DNA from: Streptomyces sp. NBC_01591
GTDB lineage: Bacteria > Actinomycetota > Actinomycetes > Streptomycetales > Streptomycetaceae
Direction: 5' to 3'
DNA: 64,000 bases
Assembly: GCF_035918155.1 (NCBI RefSeq)
Contig: NZ_CP109328.1
Span: forward strand, 620,001-684,000
The notes beneath the pieces are model-generated. The model worked only from the letters and a program-made list of their open reading frames with translations. It searched no databases and was not told the origin of the DNA. The position numbers and the translations under genes were made by a program. Below are positions 53,025 through 63,018 of this stretch, piece by piece; within the stretch, counting starts at the first letter, position 1, and every line of letters starts with the position of its first letter.

Positions 53025-54001
53025 CCAGGACACGGGCCGCTGAGCGGGCCACCCCGCAGGCCGCCGGGCAGGCGGCTGCGCCGGCCGCCGCCAAGGCCGC
53101 ACGCGCATCCGGGCCGACCTTCTGGACGACCGGCCGGCGGGACGTGCTGACCGGCTACCTGTTCATCCTGCCGCAGCTCGTCGGGGTGGCGGTGTTCGTC
53201 CTGCTGCCGGTCGGCATGGCGATCTGGTACAGCCTGAACGACTGGAACGTCTTCACCGGCAAGCAGACCTTCGTCGGCGGCGAGAACTACGCGGCCCTGG
53301 CCGACGATCCGCAGCTGCCCAAGGTGCTGCTGGCAACGGTGCTCTTCTCCGGCGGGGTGGTGGTCGTCAACATCACGCTCGGACTCCTGATCGCCGTCCT
53401 GCTGAACCGCAAGTTCCGCGGTGTCACGGTGTTCCGGATGCTGTTCTTCTCCCCAGTGGTGGTCTCCGTGGTCGCCTGGACCCTGGTCTGGGGCTTCCTG
53501 CTGCAGGACAACGGCGGCATCAACGGCCTGCTGGGCACGGTCGGGATCGACGGGCCGAACTGGCTGCAGGAGGGCGACACCGCGATGGTTTCGGTGATCC
53601 TCACACAGGTGGTGCGCAGCGTCGGGGTCAACATGGTGCTGTTCCTGGCCGCCTTGCAGGGCGTGCCGCGAGAGTTGTACGAGGCCGCCCGGATCGACGG
53701 TGCGAACAGCCGCACGGTCTTCGCCCGGATCACGTTGCCGATGATCTCACCGACGGTGCTGCTGACCGTCATCGTCACGGTGGTCGGGGCGTTGCAGTCC
53801 TTCGCCCAGATCGCCGTCCTGACCGGTGGCGGGCCGGAGCTGTCCACCACGGTCCTCGTGTACTACGTGTTCCAGCAGGCCTTCGAGTTCAACGACATCG
53901 GCTACGGCTCGACGCTGGCCCTGATGCTGCTGTCCTTCGTCATGCTGCTCACCTTGCTGCAATGGCAGCTGCGTCGTAAGTGGGTGTTCTATGAGGACTG
54001 A
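53021..54001 (+). CDS. Sugar ABC transporter permease (MalF-type)
   Basis: 326 residues, GTG in a GTGA overlap with the binding-protein stop. A 35-residue Ala/Arg-rich cytosolic N-terminus precedes six membrane segments (GYLFILPQLVGVAVFVLLPV, VVSVVAWTLVWGFLLQDN). The EAA loop reads LYEAARIDGANSRTVFARITLPMISP. It forms the channel with the next permease. Confidence 0.95.
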   Translation: MTRTRAAERATPQAAGQAAAPAAAKAARASGPTFWTTGRRDVLTGYLFILPQLVGVAVFVLLPVGMAIWYSLNDWNVFTGKQTFVGGENYAALADDPQLPKVLLATVLFSGGVVVVNITLGLLIAVLLNRKFRGVTVFRMLFFSPVVVSVVAWTLVWGFLLQDNGGINGLLGTVGIDGPNWLQEGDTAMVSVILTQVVRSVGVNMVLFLAALQGVPRELYEAARIDGANSRTVFARITLPMISPTVLLTVIVTVVGALQSFAQIAVLTGGGPELSTTVLVYYVFQQAFEFNDIGYGSTLALMLLSFVMLLTLLQWQLRRKWVFYED

Positions 54002-54824
54002 CAGGGTCCGGTCGGTACTGCTGGTGATCGCTCTGGGCGTGCTGGCGATCCCGTTCGTGGTGCCGACGATCTGGATGGCCGCCGCGTCGGTCAAACCACT
54101 GGCGGAAATCTTCGATGCCCCGCCATCGCTGTGGACCGACTCGCCGACACTGTCCGCATACGCCGAGGCATTCAGCTTTCAGCCCTTTGCCCGGCAGTAT
54201 CTGAACAGTGTCTACATCGCCGCACTGGTCACACTGATCACCCTGTCGGTGTCCAGTCTGGCCGGGTACGCCTTCGCCCGGATCCGGTTTCCCGGGGCGA
54301 ATGCGCTGTTCCTGGTGGTGCTGACCGGGATGCTGGTGCCGAGCGAAGTGACGATTGTGCCGCTGTTCCAGCTGTTCAAATCGGCCGGCCTGATCAACAC
54401 GCACTGGCCACTGATCCTGGTGACCGCACTGGCCGCACCGTGTGTGCTGGCCACGTTCATCATGCGGCAGTTCTTCATCGCTCTCCCGGTCGAGCTGGAG
54501 GAGGCTGCCCGACTCGACGGCCTCGGCCGGCCCGCGATCTGGTGGCGGATCTGCCTGCCGCTGGCCAAACCGGCCCTGTCGGCGGTGGCGATCCTGACGT
54601 TCCTCGCCTCCTGGAACCTCTACCTGGAACCCACGGTGTACCTCACGTCACCAGAGCTGTTCACGTTGCCGCAGGCCCTGACCCGCTTCACCGACGCCTA
54701 CGGCGGCCAGATGTGGAACACTCAACTCGCCGCTGCCACCATGACCGTCGTGCCGATGCTGATCGTCTTCGTCCTGGCCCAGCGCCACTTCGTCGAAGGC
54801 CTGTCTCACTCCGGCCTCAAATGA
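53991..54824 (+). CDS. Sugar ABC transporter permease (MalG-type)
   Basis: 277 residues, start overlapping the previous gene by 11 bp. Six helices (VLLVIALGVLAIPFVVPTIW first), EAA loop LEEAARLDGLGRPAIWWRICLPLAKPAL. Last gene of the operon; downstream is an IS5 remnant on the other strand, so genes once after it may be lost. Confidence 0.95.
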   Translation: MRTDRVRSVLLVIALGVLAIPFVVPTIWMAAASVKPLAEIFDAPPSLWTDSPTLSAYAEAFSFQPFARQYLNSVYIAALVTLITLSVSSLAGYAFARIRFPGANALFLVVLTGMLVPSEVTIVPLFQLFKSAGLINTHWPLILVTALAAPCVLATFIMRQFFIALPVELEEAARLDGLGRPAIWWRICLPLAKPALSAVAILTFLASWNLYLEPTVYLTSPELFTLPQALTRFTDAYGGQMWNTQLAAATMTVVPMLIVFVLAQRHFVEGLSHSGLK

Positions 54825-54849
54825 ACGCCAGGCCGGCGACCGTCGGCAG

Positions 54850-55590
54850 CCGCCTGTCGCCGCCCACCTCTTGGCCTGCGGAACGAACCCGGCGTCATCG
54901 GGATTGCGCTCAACGATGTCGACCTCGATGCCCACGGTCGCGCCGTGCTGCACCACGGTCCTCTTGAACCCCTGGTCCACCAGGGCCTTCTTCACGGAGT
55001 CGGTATCGGCCGCGATCTTGTCGAGGAGGGCGATGCCGGCGCGGTTGTCATGGGCGGAGGCGGTCATGACGACCACCGCGATCACGAGTCCCAGGACGTC
55101 CACGGCCAGGCACCGTTTCCGGCCTGGCACTTTCTTGTTCGCGTCCCGGCCCGTCGTGGCCGAAGGCACCCCGGCGGCGGCATGCAGGCTCTGGGTGTCG
55201 AGGACGACCAGGGACGGGTCCTCAAATCGCCGCTTGCTCTCCCGCAGCGAGCAGCGCAGCAGGTCATGGATGGTCTTGCCCGTCCCATCGTCGCGCCAGG
55301 TGCGGAAGTAGCACTGCACCGCGCTGGTCGGCGGAAAGTCATGCGGCAGCAGCGTCCACTGGCATCTGGTCCGGCGCCTGGTAGATGAGCGCATTGACGA
55401 TCTCTCGCATCGGGTAGCGGCACTCGTGGCCGCTCACGGGCGGATGCCGGGCCTTCCAGGCCAGGATCACAGGCTCGATCAGTACCCAACGCATGTCGGA
55501 CAAGTCGGTGTTGTGTGGCAGGCGGTCATTCACCGACCGAGTCCAACACGCACCGCACCGGCGATCACGGCCCGGCAGAAAGCGCCACAC
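54850..55590 (-). pseudogene. IS5-family transposase, frameshifted and truncated
   Basis: N-terminal frame (from 55590): LPHNTDLSDMRWVLIEPVI, YPMREIVNALIYQ. After a shift near 55375: CQWTLLPHDFPPTSAVQCYFRTWRDDG, SLVVLDTQSLHAAAGVPSATTGRDANKKVPGRKRCLAVD with the first Asp, then FKRTVVQHGATVGIEVDIVERNPDDAGFVPQAKRW. The C-terminal DDE end is missing; the frame continues into permease DNA. Confidence 0.85.
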
Positions 55591-55646
55591 GATCAGGCGA
55601 CGCCATAGCCGGCGAACCGTTTCTTATCGCCCTCTGAGATGATCTC

Positions 55647-56174
55647 TCAGCCGCCGAGGACCCGCTCCCACAGCAGCCCGTCCCGCCAGCTCCCGTCGAG
55701 AAAGATCGAGGAGTGCGCGACGCCGTACGGACTGAACCCGTTGCGGCGCAGCACCCGCTGCGACGGCAGATTCTCCAGATTGGTGGACGCCTCGGCGCGG
55801 TGCAACCCGAGTTCGTCCGTCATCACCCGGAGTACAAGCCCGACGGCGTGCCCGGCGTGCCCTTGATTCTGGGCGACGCTGGCGATCCAGTATCCGACCG
55901 AGCCGCGGCGCAGGTGAGGCTGCGGCAGGATGCCTCCGACGGTGACCTGCCCGATCACCTGGTCGTCGGCGAGCACCACGCCCGGCCAGACCGTGCCGGC
56001 CCGGTATCCGGCCAGCAGGCTGTCGATCCGCTCCGCCTGGCCCTCCGGGGTGAAGAAGTCAGCCGGCTGGGCCGGTTCCCACGGCCGGAAAGCCTCGAAG
56101 TCCCGCACCCGATGCGCGGCGATCGGGGCGGCGTCGGTGGGCTCGATCAGGCGGATCCCGGTGCTGCTGCGCAT
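55647..56174 (-). CDS. GNAT acetyltransferase (RimJ/RimL type)
   Basis: 175 residues from ATG 56174. RLIEPTDAAPIAAHRVRDFEAFRPWEP is the start of the RimL type; GSVGYWIASVAQNQGHAGHAVGLVLRVM carries the acetyl-CoA loop (Q-x-G-x-A/G) and LEVSTNLENLPSQRVL-like text reads ASTNLENLPSQRVLRRNGF. Substrate may be a protein N-terminus or a small amine. The frame is open upstream to 56567 but that part is a different remnant. Confidence 0.85.
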   Translation of the reverse strand: MRSSTGIRLIEPTDAAPIAAHRVRDFEAFRPWEPAQPADFFTPEGQAERIDSLLAGYRAGTVWPGVVLADDQVIGQVTVGGILPQPHLRRGSVGYWIASVAQNQGHAGHAVGLVLRVMTDELGLHRAEASTNLENLPSQRVLRRNGFSPYGVAHSSIFLDGSWRDGLLWERVLGG

Positions 56175-56239
56175 GGGCTGATCCTCGTCGCGGCGCGTCG
56201 GATGAGACGGCCAGCCTATGCGAGGGTGCCCGCGCCGCC

Positions 56240-56530
56240 GCACCCTACCCCCGCCGGAGGATCGAGTCGATCGCGCAGCTCGTGTTCTCGCCGAACAAGT
56301 CCATATACCGGGTGCCGAGCTGGCACTGATGCGGGCTGCTCCGGAGGAACTCCGGAGGGTAGGCCGCTTCGCCAGGCTGTCCTCGACCAGTAGGTAGTCA
56401 CCGGCGGCCAGTCGGGCGTCGAAGAGGTCGAGCACGGCTCGGACGTGCGCGTCCTGAATCACCAGTCGTCGTCTCGCTCCAGGGCATCCCCGAACTGCTC
56501 TCGGATCACCGTCAGCAACCAGCAACTCAT
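56240..56530 (-). pseudogene. Remnant of a cephalosporin-hydroxylase-like methyltransferase
   Basis: One frame reads VIQDAHVRAVLDLFDARLAAGDYLLVEDS, resembling the H-x7-L-x-L-x4-L-x2-G-x-Y-x-V-V-E-D segment of CmcI-type methyltransferases; a shifted frame gives RYMDLFGENTSCAIDSILRRG and a stop, a possible C-terminus. Both fragments are short and frameshifted. Confidence 0.4.
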
Positions 56531-56867
56531 CATCGCGCGAACCGACCAGCCCTCGGGTGGCCGACACATCTCACGATCGAGGACCATTCCGCCGCGGCGG
56601 TCCTGAGTCGCTACCTGGGCGCGGTCGTCACGGACTCGACGGGTTCCGGTCACCTGGTGCGTGCTGCGCTCGCCTGACGGTCTGGCGACGGGATCCCCGC
56701 GGTCCAGGACGCCTGCAGGGAAGCTCCCATCGCCGTTCCGTACGGCTCGCATGTCCCACGCACGGAACTTACGCAAAGAGGTCATGGAGGTGTCTGCAGC
56801 AGCAGAACGAGCGCCGGGGTATCGGGTTAGCATGCGGCCGCCGGGACGATCATTGGGGGGCTGTGTT

Positions 56868-59117
56868 GTGGGTGAGGCATTGCTGGCTGGGCGCTACCAG
56901 TTGAAGCGGCTGGTCGGACGCGGCGGAATGGGCGAGGTGTGGGAGGCGTTCGACGAGCGGTTGGGGCGCACTGTCGCCGTCAAGGTCGTCTCGCTCTTGG
57001 CCGGCGGGGGCAGTGCGGCCGGTGAACTGCGGGCGCGCTTTCTGCGGGAGGCGCGGATCACCGCGGCGCTCGAGCATCCGCGTATCGTGGCCGTCCACGA
57101 CCTCGGTGAGGCGGTCACGGCAGAGGGCAGCGCGCCGTTCTTGGTGATGGAGTTTCTGCGGGGCGAAGGGCTGGAGACGGTCGTGCGTCGCGGTCCGGTC
57201 TCTGGGCTGGAGGCCGCCCGGTGGGGTGCGCAGATCTGCGAAGCGCTGGCCGAAGCGCACGCCGGCGGCATCCTGCACCGTGACATCAAGCCTGCGAACG
57301 TGTTCATCACGACGAACGGCGGGGTGAAAGTTCTGGACTTCGGGATCGCCCGTGCCGCAGATCCCGCCATGACCGGGGACCTGCTGACCCGCACGGGCGT
57401 GGTGGTGGGGACGGCCGCGTACATGGCGCCGGAGCAGGCCCGCGGCCGCCCCGAGGAGCGCAGTGATCTGTACGCGGTGGGATGCCTGCTCTTCGAACTG
57501 CTCACCGGCACGCTGCCGTTCAGCGCTCCGGACGCGCTCGGTCATCTCACCGCGCACCTCAACGACACGCCACCGGCACCCAGCAGCGTTCTGCCTGGCA
57601 TCTCGACCCCATGGGACGAGCTCGTCCTGCGGCTGCTGGAGAAGGAACCCGGCGGGCGATACGCGTCGGCCGCGCAACTAGCCGCCGAGCTCCGTGCGTT
57701 GAACGGGAGCGTGGGGCGGCAGGCGGTGCCGTCGCCGCGCACGCCGACGGTGGTGGATCCGGGCGGACCGTCCCCGGATGCCACGACGGCTACGTCGGAT
57801 CCGCAGCCACCTCGCCCGCCCGCGCTCACCCGCCGCAGCGCCCTGCGGTGGGGCGCGGGGGCGCTCGCGCTGGGGGCCGCCGGCACCGCAGCCGCCGTGT
57901 ATCTCTCCGAGGACCCCGACAAGGGCCCGGTCGCCTGGTCGCAGGCCATCGGTGACGCGCAGAAACTCGACAGGAACAACCCCACGTTCGTCGTCAGCGG
58001 CGGCCGCTGGTACGTGGCCAGCGGCGACGACCCGGTCATGGTGCACGCCTTCGACGCCTCCCACGGCAAGCGCCTGTGGAAGGCGACGCAGAACGCGCAG
58101 AACTGGAACGTGGGCGGCAGCCCGCAGTTCGCCGTGGCCGGGCCCGCGGCCATCGTCCGGACCAAGCAGACCGCCGAACCGAACCCCTGGATCGATGCCT
58201 TCGACACCGCCGACGGCAGCCGATTGTGGCGCCGCGAGCTCGACTCACAGCGCTGGGACGTGCACCGGCCCAGCGGCCTGCTCGTCGTGGCCGGAGAGCA
58301 AGGCGTGATCGGCGTCGACCCACGCACGGGCCGGGACCGGTGGAGGTTCGACCCCGACGTGTCGGGAGAGGCTCTGTCCGTGGGGGACCTGGTGATCAGC
58401 GGCGGCACAGCGCTGTCGGGCCGCACCGGGAAGACCGTGTGGCGGCAGCCGGGTTTCACCGCGAAAGGCCGCCTGGCGCATCCGCTCGGAAGGTTCTTTC
58501 TCTGCTACGAGGCTGGCAAGCACGCCGCCACCGATCTCGTATGCCGCTCGGCGCGCACCGGCGACGAGGTGTGGCGCAAGCCGTTCAACGACAACGAGGA
58601 ACGCGCCGGCTCGGCCGAGCCCGCCTGGCAGGCCGTCGTGTCGGGCACCACCGTCTTCCTGCCGCTGGCGGCGGGCGGCCGCCGCAGGCCCACGGCCGTC
58701 GACGCCATCACGGGCACGGTCAAGTGGACCTACGACGGCCCCTACCAGCGGGCTTCCGACTACGGCGACGACGGCTCGGTCAAGCGAGTCGCGGGCGTCC
58801 AAGGCGTGCTGGGAGTCTCGGGCGGATTCGCCCTGCCTACCGGAGAGGGCACAGTGTGCCTGGATGCCGACAACGGACGGGAGCGCTGGCGCTGCCCCGA
58901 CGAGGGTGCGCGTCTCACCGGCAGGTACCTGCTGTTCACCACCTCCCGCGAACGGCTCTTCACACACTGGGGACGCCTGCGCATCCTCGACGCCGGGACC
59001 GCCCGCGAGCTCTGGACCGGAGACTTCACCACCACCTTCGCCACAGACCCGCAATCCGGCGATGGCCGCGTCTTCATCGCGGACAAGGACTCCAGACTGT
59101 GGGCCCTACGGATCTGA
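56868..59117 (+). CDS. Ser/Thr protein kinase with PQQ-type beta-propeller
   Basis: 749 residues from GTG 56868 (GGGGGG upstream; an ATG at 56832 is an alternative). Kinase domain about 1-275: GRGGMGEV P-loop near 16, VAVKVV Lys, catalytic HRDIKPANV near 138, DFGIARA, GTAAYMAPEQARG. A Pro-rich linker, one helix at about 318-338 (RWGAGALALGAAGTAAAVYL), then outside the cell a propeller with repeats such as GKRLWKATQN, GSRLWRRELD, GRDRWRFDPD, GKTVWRQPG and GRERWRCPDE. Hanks-type kinases with such domains probably sense cell-wall or extracellular ligands. It stands alone with no visible operon partner. Confidence 0.93.
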   Translation: MGEALLAGRYQLKRLVGRGGMGEVWEAFDERLGRTVAVKVVSLLAGGGSAAGELRARFLREARITAALEHPRIVAVHDLGEAVTAEGSAPFLVMEFLRGEGLETVVRRGPVSGLEAARWGAQICEALAEAHAGGILHRDIKPANVFITTNGGVKVLDFGIARAADPAMTGDLLTRTGVVVGTAAYMAPEQARGRPEERSDLYAVGCLLFELLTGTLPFSAPDALGHLTAHLNDTPPAPSSVLPGISTPWDELVLRLLEKEPGGRYASAAQLAAELRALNGSVGRQAVPSPRTPTVVDPGGPSPDATTATSDPQPPRPPALTRRSALRWGAGALALGAAGTAAAVYLSEDPDKGPVAWSQAIGDAQKLDRNNPTFVVSGGRWYVASGDDPVMVHAFDASHGKRLWKATQNAQNWNVGGSPQFAVAGPAAIVRTKQTAEPNPWIDAFDTADGSRLWRRELDSQRWDVHRPSGLLVVAGEQGVIGVDPRTGRDRWRFDPDVSGEALSVGDLVISGGTALSGRTGKTVWRQPGFTAKGRLAHPLGRFFLCYEAGKHAATDLVCRSARTGDEVWRKPFNDNEERAGSAEPAWQAVVSGTTVFLPLAAGGRRRPTAVDAITGTVKWTYDGPYQRASDYGDDGSVKRVAGVQGVLGVSGGFALPTGEGTVCLDADNGRERWRCPDEGARLTGRYLLFTTSRERLFTHWGRLRILDAGTARELWTGDFTTTFATDPQSGDGRVFIADKDSRLWALRI

Positions 59118-59687
59118 AGGGGCCCCGTCGTCGCACAGCCAACGGCCGACTGCTTCGCTCCTCGACCTCTACCTCCCCGGCGACTTCGCTGCCAGGATTC
59201 ATTCTCAGAAGGCGATAAGAAAGCGTCGGAACCGTCCTAATCCGGTGACAGCGACAGTCCTTGAGGGACGTACACCCGACGGAGCGTTCGAGCAGTAGAC
59301 GCTTTGGTCGCGATGGCGGTCACGTGGGTGTCGGGCCGACGCCTTGAGCCGTCTGGGGACTTGATCCCTATATCCAGAGCGGTGGTGCCCGATGCTCTTG
59401 TGACCGCCATCATCGTCAGCACGGCCCACTTGATCACTCGTTGGTGAGTGTGGTGCGAGCCCGCCGCATGGTGACCCCTCGTGATGCCCGAGCCTTCAGC
59501 TCCAACGCAGACCGGGGCCCATGCGGTGAGCTGGTGCCACGAACAGCTACGGCGCCGGCCCGTGCCGAAGCCGAATGCGCGGCGCCAGGCGGAAGGGGCC
59601 GTTTCCTGCCGGGGGGTGGAGGCGGTCCGCCGACCGGCGACGAATCCGCCCACTCCGGCCCGAGGGCGGTGAGCACGGTGTGCGGTT
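59118..59687. other. Gene-free stretch
   Basis: About 570 bp after the kinase. Several frames are open but none has a family signature or steady codon bias. A minus frame ending 59237 (TMMAVTRASGTTALDIGIKS, STARTLRRVYVPQGLSLSPD) may be part of a decayed gene. No strong hairpin seen. Confidence 0.4.
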
Positions 59688-60033
59688 TCAGAGGCGGATG
59701 CCGGAGAGCTGGGACAGTCTCTTCAGTTCCGGGTTGGCGCGCCGGTGCAGGGAGACCAGGACGCGCAGCACTTCTCGGCCCATGGGATGGATGCGGGCCA
59801 TCTGGGGTGCCACGTCGAACGCGCGGGACAGGTTCTCCAGCGCGCCGGCGCGGTTGCCGAGGTCGAGCTGGGCGCGCGCGGCGTTGATCCGGGTCGGTGC
59901 GACCCGGGTCGGCGGCAGGCCTTCGAGCGCTTCGTCCAGGTCGTCCGTGACGGCGAGAGCGTCCTGCGGCCGGCCGAGGTCGACCTGGGGCGCGAGTACG
60001 TGCGTGAAGGTGTTTTGCTCCGGGTTCATCGTG
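59688..60033 (-). pseudogene. TPR-type regulator C-terminal fragment
   Basis: The frame reads GRPQDALAVTDDLDEALEGLPP, RINAARAQLDLGNRAGALENLSRAFDVAPQMARIHPMGREVLRVLVSLHRRANPEL and LSQLSGIRL, the usual helical-repeat end of Streptomyces XRE/TPR regulators. The N-terminal DNA-binding half is missing: the fragment abuts a transposase piece at about 60033. Confidence 0.68.
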
Positions 60034-60110
60034 CTGGCCCGCCGCTGGGTCGTCGAACGAACATGGGCCTGGATGATGCACGCCCGCCGACGAAAGCGCG
60101 TTGACCAGCG
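60030..60110 (+). pseudogene. Transposase C-terminal scrap (IS5-superfamily)
   Basis: LARRWVVERTWAWMMHARRRKRV on the plus strand is the R-W-V-V-E-R-T-x-A-W signature of IS5/IS427-type transposases (Glu of DDE). Only about 25 codons remain. Confidence 0.6.
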
Positions 60111-60348
60111 AGGTGACCGCCCCAAAGCCCATCCCGGGCAACGAGGCTTCCAACCGTGATCTTCATACCGAGAGCGTATCCAGTGCGCTATGACGCCCCG
60201 CCGAGCGGCGGCCGCGCCGGTACGGCGATGTGCTCCTGGTCCTGGTCGTGGTCGCCCATGACTCCATCGTCCTCCGGAGCTGTGGGCCGGGCCAGGGCAT
60301 GCGGAAGCACGGCGCGGGGAACAGCTGGGGCGCGACGCGGGGCCGGGT

Positions 60349-60495
60349 ATGGAGCTGCCGGAGCGGGTCGTGGTGCTGTCGGATGCGGCGTGCGAGGTGT
60401 GGGAGGGCGTGGTCGCGGGCGGCTGGTCAGCCGAGTCGGGCGAGGCCCGGCTCGGCTGGGCGCCGGCACTGCGGGCACTGGAGACACCGCGCTGA
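60349..60495 (+). CDS. 48-residue hypothetical peptide or gene-end fragment
   Basis: From ATG 60349: ELPERVVVLSDAACEVWEGV then GGWSAESGEARLGWAPALRAL and TGA. Composition is protein-like but upstream in-frame codons (EQLGRDAGPG) suggest it may be only the C-terminal end of a longer, lost gene. No family. Confidence 0.3.
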   Translation: MELPERVVVLSDAACEVWEGVVAGGWSAESGEARLGWAPALRALETPR

Positions 60496-60510
60496 ACCGG
60501 GGCCTGCCCC

Positions 60511-61422
60511 TCAGGCCGTCGGGCCGGAAAGCTGCAGCGCCGCGGCGTTCCGTTCCCAGCCGGACCACAAGGTGGCATCCGCGCAGTAGCCGCAGTCCGG
60601 GCCGAAGAACATCCGGCCAGCCGCTTCATCGCCCATCAGCCAATAGCGGAACCAGGCGGTGGCCGGGGCACGGAAGTACCCGCCGTCGCCGATCGAGTCG
60701 AGATGGCTGGCGCCCCGGACCTCACCGTAGACGGCAGGGACGTGGTCGGAGTCCTGGTACATCGCCTTCACCAACGCCGGCCACACGATGTGGTCCTGCT
60801 GCCCGGCCAGATAGAAGACGGGCTCGTCCATCAGATCCGGATCGGTCAGGGGACCCGGCTGGATGGGCACAGCGGTGATCACCCGTGGATCGATCGCCGC
60901 ATTGACGGCGGCCGCGCCACCCTGCGAGTGACCGGCGGAGCCGATGTGCGCCAGATCCACCTTGTGGTAGTAGGGACTTGAACTGTCTGCGTTCCGTTGC
61001 TCCAGCACGTCGATGCCCAGGCGCATACTGATCGCGTAGTTGGAGGTCGGCGTATTGGCGGCAGCCACGATGAAGCCCTGGCTCGCCCAGTGCCGCAGCA
61101 GCGAGCTGTACACCCCGGGCACCGCACCTGTGCCGTTCCCCCAGATGATCACCGGGTGGGACTCGCCCGACTGCCCCAAATTCTGCGGCCGGTAGAAGGT
61201 GTGCACAACCCCGACATCCACACTCACGGCGTACGGCCCCGGTGCACCCCAGTCAGTGCCGACGGACGGGATACTTCCCGCGGCCGCTGAAACCGCCGAC
61301 GGCGGCCGAGCCGCGTCACTCGCCCCGACGGCGACTGCGGACACCCCAGGCGCCGCACCTACCATCAACACGACGGCGGCCAGAAGCCCGCCAAACGTAC
61401 GCCGCCTTCTTATGCCCGACAT
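60511..61422 (-). CDS. Secreted alpha/beta hydrolase (lipase/cutinase-like)
   Basis: 303 residues from ATG 61422. Signal peptide: SGIRRRRTFGGLLAAVVLMVGAAPGVSAVA. Mature enzyme: VIIWGNGTGAVPG near the oxyanion, nucleophile elbow GSAGHSQGGAA, acid region VFYLAGQQDHIVWP and catalytic His in GASHLDSIG. This is the order of extracellular cutinase/PET-hydrolase-like or lipase enzymes. Two Cys near the C-terminus (GPDCGYCAD) may pair. It probably hydrolyses esters outside the cell; substrate unknown. Confidence 0.87.
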   Translation of the reverse strand: MSGIRRRRTFGGLLAAVVLMVGAAPGVSAVAVGASDAARPPSAVSAAAGSIPSVGTDWGAPGPYAVSVDVGVVHTFYRPQNLGQSGESHPVIIWGNGTGAVPGVYSSLLRHWASQGFIVAAANTPTSNYAISMRLGIDVLEQRNADSSSPYYHKVDLAHIGSAGHSQGGAAAVNAAIDPRVITAVPIQPGPLTDPDLMDEPVFYLAGQQDHIVWPALVKAMYQDSDHVPAVYGEVRGASHLDSIGDGGYFRAPATAWFRYWLMGDEAAGRMFFGPDCGYCADATLWSGWERNAAALQLSGPTA

Positions 61423-61650
61423 GGCAACTCCTCCACGGATACGGCACGTTGCGCGTCCTCGCATCGTGACCAGAGCCATGATGGGATCTCGTGTTGCTCC
61501 TGTCTGTCCACAGGCGCCCAGTCGTCACGCCAGATTCCTGGGCGTCTGCACAACGCCGCTCCATGTAGTTCAGGGGCGGGCGTTGCTCTGGCTGCCTGGC
61601 CCAGCGGCCGTCGCCAGAAGCGCTCGGGCCACTCGTGCTTTTGCTCGCAG

Positions 61651-62136
61651 CTACTCAGTCGCGTATGACTCTGCGTGCTCAGCTGCGGCCGGGTGGCGAG
61701 GCCGGCGGACGAAATGGGACGACGTTGACGGCTGCCGGCGCCTCCGACGTGGAGGAGCGCGGTGGTTCCCGGCCGCGGCCGGGCCGATGACGATCAGGGA
61801 GGGCCGTGCGGTCGTCGTCTGGCGGCGGCCGAGGATCATCAGGGTGCGGACGCTGGTGGCGAGGGTGTCGATGGCCGGGGTGCGGAGGGTGACGAACGCG
61901 GAGTGGTAGGCAAGGCGTTCTTCCGTGCTGCGTGGCGGGGCACCGGGCTCGGGCGGCGTGATGGGTGGTGTGGTGGCGAAGTGCTGCCAGCCCTGCCACG
62001 TGGTCACCGGCCATCCAACGCCGCCCGCTTCAAGGACAGCACCCGCGGCCCCCGGTCCGGGCCCGCTGCCGGCACGTTCGCCGCGGGTACCGGCAGGCCG
62101 GCTTTCCCGGGCCGCGGACGGGCTGGGGTTCACCAC
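61651..62136 (-). pseudogene. TniB-like transposition ATPase, truncated at Walker A
   Basis: GTG GTG at 62136 overlaps the TniA-like stop. The frame reads WPVTTWQGWQHFATTPPI, LAYHSAFVTLRTPAIDTLAT and LMILGRRQTTTARPSLIVIGPAAAG, which is the TniB/AAA N-terminus up to the P-loop (G-P-A-x-x-G-K-T expected). After GPAAAG the text becomes Arg/Pro-rich, so the ATPase core is lost. Confidence 0.65.
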
Positions 62137-62545
62137 TTCAGGGCCTCCGTCCGCGCGTCGTACAGCCCGTACCCGGTGTGCGGGACGCCAGGCGAGCCGT
62201 CGTCGTCTTCATCGGTGTCCTGGTCCGTGTAGCGGCTCGTCCGCGGCGTCGTCGAGATCGTCGAGGCTGTCGGCATACGCCCCGGGGCTGTTTCGCCGAC
62301 AGCCCGGTCCGGGTCCTGCGGAGGGAGTACGGGGTGGCGCAGTCCTTCGTGGGGCCGGTGGTGCCAGTGCACGAGCCACTCATCGAGGAGATCCTGCAAC
62401 TGGGCGACGGTGTAGCACGCCTCGCGTTCGATGTCTCTGCCGCGGCGTGCGACGTCGGAGCCGGTGTAGCCCGGCAGATGCTGACAGAACAGAGCGTTGA
62501 TCGACCCGAAGGTACGCTCCACGATGCGCGTGGGTACTGGCCGAC
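62130..62545 (-). pseudogene. TniA-like (Mu/Tn7-type) transposase C-terminal fragment
   Basis: From about 62545: VERTFGSINALFCQHLPGYTGSDVARRG, then YTVAQLQDLLDEWLVHWHHRPHEGLRHP and a C-terminal tail to the stop at 62130. V-E-R-T-F-x-x-I holds the DDE Glu. This is the end of an rve-family TniA transposase of the Tn5053/Tn552 type. The upstream open frame to 62891 is not transposase. Confidence 0.72.
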
Positions 62546-62559
62546 CACACCCTGCGTCC

Positions 62560-62771
62560 GCCGCGAGGAAGCCGCCCAGCCGTGGATCGAGTGCCTCGCC
62601 GCCGATGCCGCCCGCACCCTCGCCACCGACGTCAGCCCGGACGCCGCCCACTGCGCCCACAGCCGCGCCACCGAACTGGCCGCCGCCCAGCACCAGGCCC
62701 GCTTCGACGCGTACGTCCCCGACACCCTGCGCAGAACCGACCTCGACACCCCCGCCACGGCCGATGCCTGA
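62560..62771 (+). pseudogene. C-terminal fragment of an unknown protein
   Basis: The plus frame reads EAAQPWIECLAADAARTLATDVS, HSRATELAAAQHQARFDAYVPDTLR and stops at 62771. It looks like a helical protein end whose start was replaced by the Tni remnant at about 62550. No family. Confidence 0.35.
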
Positions 62772-62941
62772 CGGGCGCTCCGCGGCGTCGCGGCCTTCAC
62801 ACACGACGGAGGCCGCGACGGGAGCCGGAGCGACCACGTACGAACCGTCGTCTGCGTCACTTGCGTCCGCTGGATCAGGAATCTCACGCAACGGTCCACT
62901 CGTTCGTCTGAGCCGCGAGCTCAGCCGGTCGCGTTCACCAG

Positions 62942-62978
62942 GGAGGGCGGGACCCCGCCGGGAGGTCCCGCCCTCCCA
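62942..62978. terminator. Hairpin terminator of the peptidase gene
   Basis: 14-bp arms GGGAGGGCGGGACC (62942-62955) and its exact complement (62965-62978) with a 9-nt loop, 40 bp past the peptidase stop at 63019. Confidence 0.8.
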
Positions 62979-63018
62979 TCTTCAATGGGTTATGCGGAAA
63001 TGGACCACGCGACCGGGC

